The notes under the pieces are model-generated. The model was not told the origin of the DNA. It saw only the letters and a list, made by a program, of their open reading frames with translations, and made no database searches. Shown piece by piece: positions 1 through 5,579 of a stretch of 7,919 bases of DNA (positions are counted from its first letter, which is position 1; every line of letters starts with the position of its first letter). This DNA is from Candidatus Thorarchaeota archaeon (GTDB lineage Archaea; Asgardarchaeota; Thorarchaeia; Thorarchaeales; Thorarchaeaceae). Where the stretch lies: the NCBI GenBank assembly GCA_018238825.1, contig JABCSP010000095.1, forward strand, positions 1 through 7,919, given 5' to 3'. The translations under genes and the position numbers were made by a program.

Positions 1-1
1 C

Positions 2-139
2 CCCGAACTCGGTTTATCATCCGGGAGACTTGAATCATTTGAGCGGCTGGTCAAGTCGCCGAATGGAATCATTCTGGTCACCGGGCCCACCGGCAGTGGA
101 AAAACCACTACGCTTTACTCGATTATTCAAAATGTGTGA
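2..139 (+). pseudogene. Truncated GspE/PilB-type secretion ATPase fragment (5' end beyond window)
   Basis: The frame is open from the left edge and ends with TGA at 137-139, giving 45 residues. It contains the Walker A P-loop GPTGSGKTTT (83-112) preceded by NGIILVT, and upstream the ELGLS...L..FERLV pattern typical of bacterial type II secretion and type IV pilus assembly ATPases (GspE/PilB). In that family Walker A is followed by the Asp box, Walker B and a zinc-binding region, roughly 200 more residues; here translation stops nine codons after the P-loop lysine-threonine stretch. No convincing continuation appears in any frame. Base composition changes from about 55% G+C to about 35-40% near position 125, at the point where the homology ends. 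The piece could be a remnant of transferred bacterial DNA or a chimeric assembly join. Family assignment is firm; the reason for truncation is not known. Confidence 0.75.
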
Positions 140-197
140 AGGTTAATATTCTTTCACGACGAGGATAATCTGCCACCATAATTGAGGGAATTAGAGA

Positions 198-2525
198 ATG
201 GTTCGTCGAGGAGTGGCATTTTTACTAGTAGCTGTACTTGGTATGTCATTCATGGTATCCATCAGCATGATTGATGTCATGAAGACTACAGAAATTATTG
301 GAAAACCCAGGATGTATGAAATTTCGTATGATTCTCATGCACCTTTCAATGTAACATCCAACATCGATTTTGAAACACAAGGGTGGCCAGGTAATGGGTC
401 TGTAACGAATCCATATCTTATCCAGAATCTGAACATTACATCAACAGATTCAGTGTGTATTTGGATCGCGAACACCACCAGCCATTTCATTATTGAGGAT
501 TGCTGGTTTTCTTCATCTATCAATGGCTACGCATTTGGTCAATCAATCGCTCCTCTTACTCTTACTAACGTAAGCAACGGAATTGTAGAAAGAAACCATA
601 TTGTGGATAGTATATTGGCTATTTCTGGATATCTTCTTTCGAATTGTTCTATATCGGACAATAGTTTCAGCGTTTCATACTATGGAGTATACCTTACTTT
701 TAGCAATTCCACAATGATATCAAATAACACTCAAGGATACGAATCCTGTAGTTTTGGAATAAGTGTCGTGGGTTGTAGGAACTGCACAATCTCGCTCAAC
801 GAATTTAGGAACATAACATTGATTGGTTTAGACACATGGGGCAATTATGAGGTACATATAGTTGATAACACATTCAGAGGATCTACCAATGAAAATGCAT
901 TCAGCGTGGCAGGGATACAGGGGAGTGGGGAATTATTTACGATTCAGGGAAATGTGGTTTCTGACTTCGGATTTTGGGGGATATATGTGAGTGGTCGTAA
1001 CCACACTGTCAAGGAGAACAACATCACCTCATGTCATGTTGGCATCGAGGTTCAAACAAACAACAGCACAATCATGGGAAATAGAATCAATAGCAGTTTC
1101 AATGGTATCGAGATGGTACAAGCAAATGACACGGAGGTTCATGGGAATACAATATTTGGAAGAAGAGCGTATGAAACTGGAATTGCCATTCACGGTGGAT
1201 ACGATTGTGACATCTATTCAAATGATATTTCTCAAGTCGCCTATGGAATCAATCTCCAAGGCGCTACTCGTTTCAACGTTTCTGGTAATTCTGTCACTGA
1301 TGGGAGATACGGCTTTGTTTTTGGATGGTATTCAAATTGGCTAGTGCCTAATGGACCGTTCTTCGACTGCGATATCGTTGACAACGCCTTCGACGATGGT
1401 GGAGTCTATCCGATTATCGAGAACTACGAGAGTTGGGAGTTTGATACAATAAGATTCACCGGGAATACTGTACACGGAGAACCAATTGGGTTCTTCACAA
1501 ATCTTGATCAAGAAACAATAGATGGGAATGCCTTTGGTCAGTTGCTACTTGTGAGTTGCACTGGGATTTCGATATCGGGAGGTGATTTCCATGACATCAG
1601 CTCGGACAGATTGCACGACATCTATTACGACCCTGGTCAAGCATCAGCAGTCACACTTGTGAATTGTACAGCATGTGATCTTGCTAACATCAATTTCCAC
1701 AATAATACGTATGGAATCACCTTGCAGAACTCTTTCCAGTGTAGTATTACAGGAGGAACCTCATATTACAATTCATGGAGAGCAATTAGTCTATCAGACT
1801 CGGGAGAAATCGATGTTTCAAATGTCGATATCAGGAATAGCACCATAGGAATTGAACTCGTTACGTCAAACGATTGTAGCATTTCAAATTGTCAAATAAG
1901 TAACAGCCCAATAGGGATTGAATTAAGTTGGTCATACAATTGTAGTATCTCAAATTGTCAAATAGGGAACAATGAAGAGGGAATCTTTCTTCGGGTTGCT
2001 TTCAACTGTACTCTATCTCACAACACTATCTTTCAGAACACTGATGGAATTTACATGGAGGACTCCGATGATTCTAAGATTTTGAACAATACTGTATACT
2101 TGAATCACAGAGGAATTCTTCTGAATAGTACATCGGACTGCCTGATTATTCAGAATAACATCTACAACAATACAGGTGTAGGAATATGTCTGGATAGTAC
2201 AGCAAATCGCAATGAAATCTTCAACAACACATTTGCAAACAATAAACCTAATGCTATCTGTGAAGGTTCCTTAAATCATTGGGACAACCAAGTTGATACA
2301 GGGAATTGGTGGTCAGATTATAGTGGAGAGGGTGCATACATCATTGACGAGAATGATCAGGACAACTTCCCAATTACGAATGAAACCACGACAACAAATG
2401 GGACTACGTCAACTGGGTTTTGGTATATTGATCCTATTCTTCTCGTGATTGTAGGAGGCGCTGTTGGAATCATCGCATTAGCAATCATAATAGCTAATAG
2501 ACGGCGTATAGTGGTTATAGACTAG
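198..2525 (+). CDS. Cell-surface right-handed parallel beta-helix protein (NosD/PbH1 type), C-terminally anchored
   Basis: This 775-residue protein is predicted to be exported and to stand on the outer face of the membrane. It has an N-terminal hydrophobic signal (about residues 6-26) after basic MVRR. The GWPGNGSVTNPYLIQNLNI opening near 62-80 is a common entry module of archaeal beta-helix surface proteins. A long array of PbH1 coils follows, including six regular 22-residue units at 538-669. A NosD-like closing motif GNWWSDYSG lies near 702-710. A Thr/Asn-rich stalk (727-739), a membrane segment (about 746-765) and the basic tail ANRRR end the protein. N-X-S/T sequons are very frequent, consistent with N-glycosylation, and about 21 cysteines occur. 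Beta-helix folds often bind or cut polysaccharides, but I see no catalytic signature, so the substrate is unknown. The ATG is supported by GAGG at 184-187. A weak AT-rich TATA candidate lies at about 142-150. Confidence 0.88.
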   Translation: MVRRGVAFLLVAVLGMSFMVSISMIDVMKTTEIIGKPRMYEISYDSHAPFNVTSNIDFETQGWPGNGSVTNPYLIQNLNITSTDSVCIWIANTTSHFIIEDCWFSSSINGYAFGQSIAPLTLTNVSNGIVERNHIVDSILAISGYLLSNCSISDNSFSVSYYGVYLTFSNSTMISNNTQGYESCSFGISVVGCRNCTISLNEFRNITLIGLDTWGNYEVHIVDNTFRGSTNENAFSVAGIQGSGELFTIQGNVVSDFGFWGIYVSGRNHTVKENNITSCHVGIEVQTNNSTIMGNRINSSFNGIEMVQANDTEVHGNTIFGRRAYETGIAIHGGYDCDIYSNDISQVAYGINLQGATRFNVSGNSVTDGRYGFVFGWYSNWLVPNGPFFDCDIVDNAFDDGGVYPIIENYESWEFDTIRFTGNTVHGEPIGFFTNLDQETIDGNAFGQLLLVSCTGISISGGDFHDISSDRLHDIYYDPGQASAVTLVNCTACDLANINFHNNTYGITLQNSFQCSITGGTSYYNSWRAISLSDSGEIDVSNVDIRNSTIGIELVTSNDCSISNCQISNSPIGIELSWSYNCSISNCQIGNNEEGIFLRVAFNCTLSHNTIFQNTDGIYMEDSDDSKILNNTVYLNHRGILLNSTSDCLIIQNNIYNNTGVGICLDSTANRNEIFNNTFANNKPNAICEGSLNHWDNQVDTGNWWSDYSGEGAYIIDENDQDNFPITNETTTTNGTTSTGFWYIDPILLVIVGGAVGIIALAIIIANRRRIVVID
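1809..2204 (+). repeat. Six in-phase 66-base units encoding 22-residue beta-helix coils
   Basis: Residues 538-669 of the beta-helix protein divide into six units of exactly 22 residues, each with the pattern x-x-I-S-N-x-x-I-x-N-s-x-x-G-I-x-L. Units two and three are close at DNA level: 1873-1898 and 1939-1964 match at 24 of 26 bases, exactly 66 bases apart, which suggests a fairly recent tandem duplication. Cysteines recur in register at residues 560, 582 and 604 and again at 565 and 587. This is a coding repeat, not an independent element. Confidence 0.8.
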
Positions 2526-2623
2526 TGCAATTTCAACTTAGGTACGCAGTTGCAGGTGAGTGCAATGGGTGCATCACAATACACAGAGGACCAAGCCATC
2601 GTTAAATCCCATGATCAACCTAT

Positions 2624-2647
2624 GTTCAAGTCCCGCCGAGCGCACCA
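2624..2647 (+). other. tRNA 3'-end fragment (T-loop to CCA), candidate attachment-site remnant
   Basis: The 24 bases begin with GTTCAAGTC, a canonical G53-TTCRANY-C61 T-loop. They continue with exactly four bases for the 3' half of the T-stem, seven for the acceptor 3' strand (CGAGCGC), the discriminator A and an encoded CCA. The spacing matches tRNA positions 53 to 76. The 5' half is missing: the bases before G53 (CTAT) cannot form the T-stem, and no partner fitting G[CT]G[CT]T[CT]G for the acceptor stem occurs in the preceding 100 bases. The block is GC-rich against an AT-rich background and is followed by CTTTTCCTTTTC, like a tRNA terminator. Such T-loop-to-3'-end pieces are the usual duplicated core left by integrases that use tRNA genes. 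No integrase and no second copy are present here. Chance resemblance remains possible. Confidence 0.6.
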
Positions 2648-2911
2648 CTTTTCCTTTTCATATTTTGAATATACTGTAGCTAAGATTTCCTATAGTTATA
2701 TACTCACCAATTTTCACCTTAAATTAGTGGGAGAAAAAGCTCGTTTGAGAACGGATAATGAGGAAAAATGAGCACATGATTTTCCTACGAATCCGAGGCA
2801 TCAATTGTGTCATAGAATACTGTAAACACAATGATGAACAAGAAAGAAACAATCAAGAGTCAGTGGCCTAATGAAAGACCTCCAGAGCCTTGGTGAAATT
2901 CGCCTCCAATG

Positions 2912-2945
2912 GGTCATTGCAACTGTTATGATGTTGCAATTGACC
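2912..2945. repeat. Imperfect inverted repeat / hairpin in convergent spacer
   Basis: GGTCATTGCAAC (2912-2923) pairs with GTTGCAATTGACC (2933-2945), giving 12 base pairs with one bulged base around a nine-base loop. On the plus strand a T-rich stretch (TTCTTTTTC, 2952-2960) follows. On the minus strand it lies 77 bases beyond the LamG gene's stop, with no T-run after it. It might be a transcript-end structure, a protein-binding palindrome or a relic of a small mobile element; none is shown by the sequence. Confidence 0.5.
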
Positions 2946-3021
2946 TCCCCGTTCTTTTTCATTTGTTCCACATCAATCCATTCAAGGATTTAGTGAAACT
3001 CTGCCATGATATCCAATCTCC

Positions 3022-3873
3022 TCATCTATTCTTCAAGAAGAGAACGACTACGACAACTATAACTGCTGCACTAGCAATCCCGATAATTGGTAGTAAGGAA
3101 GTCAGATATGGTTGAGTTCCATTCGTAGTAGATGTAGTTGAATTTGTTGTTGATGTTGTAGTCGAAGTTGTACTTGTTGTTTCAGTGGTGATTGGTGGCA
3201 AATCAGTCCCTACTACGATTGTGTCAATAGAGGCATACTCTTCTGCTTTTACGACGAATTTGTCACAGTTATTGTTGATAGCATCAAAATCCCATTCATG
3301 TTGAACAGGATTTGTTTCAATTATTATTTCATCGTTTCGTGATATTGTCATATTTCCTGAAGCAATTCTTGTCACATTGTAGGTATGCCACCCTGGGTCA
3401 GGAAGCGGATCAGCATCATTCCAGATTTCGTCATGTGCCAAAGTCCACTTTGCACTCACCTCGAAGATTGAACTATAGTTCCATCTCATGAGCGCTACAT
3501 AATATTCTGATGGGTTATATTTTAGATAAATTGTGTATCCCTCAAAATCCTCCAAGGTTGTTCCTGTTGCCATAAAAAAGACCTCAATGTCACTTCCAAC
3601 ATTTCCATCTTCATATAACTCAAATAACCAGTTTCCATTGAATTGCGTACTTGGATAGTATATCATGCCAAGTCCAGCACTACATGTGAGACTATACTTG
3701 GGAGAAACTGGTGTGTCGAATGCACCTTCTAGAATAGTCCAGCCATCGTAATTTCCATCACTGAAATCATCAGACCAAGCTACAGCTGCAGAAACAGGTG
3801 TAGAGAATGCTCCGATTACTAACAGAAATACTAGTGCAGTAATAGTAATGATATTCAAATTCTTTACTTTCAT
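3022..3873 (-). CDS. Secreted, membrane-anchored LamG/concanavalin-like surface protein
   Basis: The 283-residue product has a signal peptide (MKVKNLN, hydrophobic 8-28, likely cleavage after VSA near 29). A beta-sandwich-like ectodomain of about 190 residues follows, then a Thr/Ser stalk (about 229-252), a membrane segment (about 257-280) and a KNR tail. The ectodomain opens with DDFSDGNYDGWTI and closes with IDTIVVGTD, the usual edges of LamG/concanavalin-like modules found in carbohydrate-binding and keto-disaccharide hydrolase-like proteins. No catalytic residues can be assigned, so a sugar- or protein-binding surface role is inferred. The ATG at 3873-3871 has GGAG eight bases upstream and a TATA-like AATTATAC 25-32 bases upstream. 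The anchor style matches the beta-helix protein that converges on it. The stalk DNA is a low-complexity stretch of Thr/Ser codons at about 3118-3187. Confidence 0.82.
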   Translation of the reverse strand: MKVKNLNIITITALVFLLVIGAFSTPVSAAVAWSDDFSDGNYDGWTILEGAFDTPVSPKYSLTCSAGLGMIYYPSTQFNGNWLFELYEDGNVGSDIEVFFMATGTTLEDFEGYTIYLKYNPSEYYVALMRWNYSSIFEVSAKWTLAHDEIWNDADPLPDPGWHTYNVTRIASGNMTISRNDEIIIETNPVQHEWDFDAINNNCDKFVVKAEEYASIDTIVVGTDLPPITTETTSTTSTTTSTTNSTTSTTNGTQPYLTSLLPIIGIASAAVIVVVVVLFLKNR

Positions 3874-3898
3874 GTGTGAAACTCCTACTCCTTCATTT

Positions 3899-3906
3899 GT
3901 ATAATT
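3899..3906 (-). promoter_or_regulatory. TATA-like promoter element of the LamG gene
   Basis: On the minus strand this reads AATTATAC within ACAAATTATACAAATG. Its position would put transcription start a few bases before the ATG at 3873, so the message would be nearly leaderless unless the downstream GGAG (3885-3882) is used from an earlier start. The same octamer precedes the topoisomerase gene. Confidence 0.45.
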
Positions 3907-3968
3907 TGTAACGCTAGGTAATCAAATACCTTTCGGGAATCGCCTTGATTCTTCAATGACTGCGTTGA

Positions 3969-4154
3969 TGGGTCCTTTATTTTGATGTTAGAGCCCAAGT
4001 TCCACTGGGTAATCTTGAGGAATTCGAATATAAGAGCGATAGTATTATGGATCCAGAAAGCCGAGAAGATTTCCTCATATCCTCGAAACCTGAGATGGTA
4101 GAAAAAGCATATCAACTTGGAATAAAAATCGGATTGGCGAAACAGAGTAATTGA
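3969..4154 (+). pseudogene. Probable 3' remnant of an unrecognised gene
   Basis: This plus-strand frame is open for 61 codons to a TGA at 4152-4154. It has a balanced, protein-like composition: VRAQVPLGNLEEFEY, then DPESREDFLISS, then VEKAYQLGIKIGLAKQ. Its only in-frame ATG is far inside (4047), and no ribosome site precedes it. A second protein-like stretch, IPFGNRLDSSMTALMGPLF, lies in another frame just upstream (3905-3985), as expected if one coding sequence had suffered a frameshift. I do not recognise the family. The opposite strand has a 93-codon frame (3885-4166), but it is rich in Phe, Ile and Leu and reads like an antisense shadow. The region could also be ordinary spacer that happens to translate well. 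Confidence 0.35.
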
Positions 4155-4212
4155 ATTTCTTCGCAAGCCTTAATTTCCTTCAAAACTGAATAGGACTGAG
4201 TGTGCACATGTA

Positions 4213-5232
4213 ATGTACGAGGAGATTGATAGAAGTGGTCAGGGAAAATGGATGCTCCCTACCATTATTGGTTTCGTAATAATTGTAGGATTATTGATTG
4301 TAAGGTTATTCGGGTATCCTCTTGGAAACCCACCATACACAGAACAAGCTGATCTGTTCTTCATTGTTGGACTAGGACCTGTAGGATTATGCCTTCTAGG
4401 TAGTCTATTTGGAATATTGAAAAAGAGATCTATCAAAGTAAATCCAGACCGCCTTGAGTTCACAGAAGATGTCAGAAAACTGGAAGATTTTGAAAAGGTG
4501 TATCAAGAAGACGATTTCGCAACTGGAGAACTTGGAGGTCATCGTCCATACGGGTGTGGTTGGGCCTTCACAGTGCTTTTCTCTTTAGTCACAGGATTAG
4601 TTCCTGCTTTCGCGATGAGCATGAATCAACTTAATCTGGGATTGGTGGAAAGGATAATAGTGGTCACCCTTTCAGCTACTCTATACCTAGTTGGATTTGT
4701 TACTGCATTTCGAGCTATGCCGATAGGAAATAAAATGGTCAGAAATCCTCTCAATGAGAGCTTTGCCAAGTATCTTTCAAAATGGCAGGTGCTTCAATGG
4801 ATTACAGAATGCGATCTTGTTTCAAAGATTATTGTCAGGTATAAGATAGGAAAGGGTCAGACGCTGAAGATTATTGATGATATTCATGTCTTTGCAGTAA
4901 CCGCAACAGAGCCTAAGATGGAGATAGAGATTACTATCGAGAATAGGGATAACTTTGGTCTTGAGTATACATACTATCTTTCTGAGGGCCTTGGTACTCG
5001 GAAAGATGAAATAATTGATGTTGCTGGAAAAGAAGCACATCTCATTGTAGATGAGATTGACAAGAATAAGTATATTCAAGTCCGCTATGAAATGGGAACG
5101 CTTCGAGCTCAATTTAACATAAGAACACCTGAGAGTCAATGTAATCTGATGCATGCACTAGTTGATGAGGTTGCTAAGTACGTTTCATTCACGATTGTAC
5201 CAAAGATAGAGGATTCAGGACCAAGCGAATAA
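4213..5232 (+). CDS. Four-segment membrane protein with soluble C-terminal domain, function unknown
   Basis: The 339-residue product is not recognised. Hydrophobic segments lie at about 15-33, 48-69, 116-136 and 146-166, arranged as two hairpins separated by a charged loop (70-112). A soluble, mixed alpha/beta-looking region of about 170 residues follows (170-339), with alternating strands such as MEIEITIENRD and FTIVPKIED. Four segments would put both ends on the same side, probably the cytoplasm given the Lys/Arg-containing ends. There is no signal peptide and no enzymatic motif that I can see. The ATG at 4213 has no clear Shine-Dalgarno sequence, and CTTAATTTCC near 4172 is only a weak TATA candidate, so a short-leader or leaderless message is possible. 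It is followed after 59 bases by a DUF362 gene on the same strand, which could be co-transcribed. Confidence 0.75.
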   Translation: MYEEIDRSGQGKWMLPTIIGFVIIVGLLIVRLFGYPLGNPPYTEQADLFFIVGLGPVGLCLLGSLFGILKKRSIKVNPDRLEFTEDVRKLEDFEKVYQEDDFATGELGGHRPYGCGWAFTVLFSLVTGLVPAFAMSMNQLNLGLVERIIVVTLSATLYLVGFVTAFRAMPIGNKMVRNPLNESFAKYLSKWQVLQWITECDLVSKIIVRYKIGKGQTLKIIDDIHVFAVTATEPKMEIEITIENRDNFGLEYTYYLSEGLGTRKDEIIDVAGKEAHLIVDEIDKNKYIQVRYEMGTLRAQFNIRTPESQCNLMHALVDEVAKYVSFTIVPKIEDSGPSE

Positions 5233-5291
5233 CTATCTGTGTGCAAGAGTACTTTAGTCACACTTCGTTAAGGTGACTTGAGGAATCACAT

Positions 5292-5579
5292 TTGGACTCA
5301 GTTGCTCTAGTCAAATACAAAGAAAACATTCGTAGTACACTTGAAGAGGGGCTTGGTCATATTGGTGGATTTGGTGATCTAAAATCACCAGTCTTAATCA
5401 AACCGAATATCTGTACGATTAAGGATGGTACTGGACATTCTGTAACAGATATTGAAGTAGTCAAAGCAATAATCGACTTACTTCTTGAAACAAATTCCAA
5501 ACTATCAATCAAGATTATTGAATCAGACAGTCAAAGTAAGAACGCAGAAGACGCCTTTGTGAAATTCAGTCCACCGTGA
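5292..5579 (+). CDS. DUF362 family protein, 3'-truncated (likely pseudogene)
   Basis: The 95 residues match the N-terminal part of DUF362 proteins: VALVKY at 4-9, VLIKPNIC at 34-41, TDIEVVKAIIDLL at 52-64, an IIES strand at 75-78 and an AEDAFVKF helix at 85-92. Family members are usually about 300 residues or longer and are often linked to iron-sulfur proteins; their function is poorly known. Here the frame leaves the family pattern after KF and ends SPP-stop at 5577-5579, so most of the domain is missing. The start is TTG, supported by GAGG at 5280-5283 with eight bases of spacing, so the 5' end looks intact. The break coincides with the end of the convergent topoisomerase gene, and the two stop codons touch. 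The product is probably non-functional. Confidence 0.8.
   Translation: MDSVALVKYKENIRSTLEEGLGHIGGFGDLKSPVLIKPNICTIKDGTGHSVTDIEVVKAIIDLLLETNSKLSIKIIESDSQSKNAEDAFVKFSPP

Larger units (their letters stand above)
2526..3021. other. Convergent intergenic spacer with no convincing gene
   Basis: This 496-base spacer lies between the stop codons of two convergent surface-protein genes. It holds a tRNA 3'-end fragment and a hairpin, both listed separately. A TATA-like stretch, TATAGTTATATAC, lies at 2691-2703. About 55 bases downstream starts a possible 37-codon plus-strand frame (ATG 2758, stop 2869-2871) encoding MRKNEHMIFLRIRG and so on. It has no recognisable family and no clear ribosome site, so I do not call it a gene. 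A 73-codon frame at 2550-2771 runs through the tRNA fragment, starts with TTG and looks non-coding. Confidence 0.5.

Noticed and set aside
140..197. Continuation of the GspE/PilB homology beyond the stop (for example DEDNLPP in the same frame, or KVNIL in another)
   Set aside because: The resemblance to the family's VNI..EDP region is too weak and the spacing does not fit.
2526..2647. A complete tRNA gene ending at 2647
   Set aside because: No sequence upstream can pair with the acceptor or T-stem 3' strands, and no anticodon arm could be placed.
2550..2771. 73-codon plus-strand frame in the convergent spacer
   Set aside because: It starts with TTG, runs through the tRNA fragment, has no family resemblance and no ribosome site.
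2758..2871. 37-codon small protein downstream of a TATA-like stretch
   Set aside because: Too short and without a clear ribosome site or known family; mentioned in the spacer entry only.
3118..3187. Microsatellite or CRISPR-like repeat (GTTGTAGTT-type pattern)
   Set aside because: It is the Thr/Ser stalk of the LamG protein read on the opposite strand; there are no spacers or fixed unit.
3885..4166. 93-codon minus-strand frame upstream of the LamG gene
   Set aside because: It is rich in Phe, Ile and Leu, overlaps the LamG promoter and lies opposite a more protein-like plus-strand frame; it is best read as a shadow.
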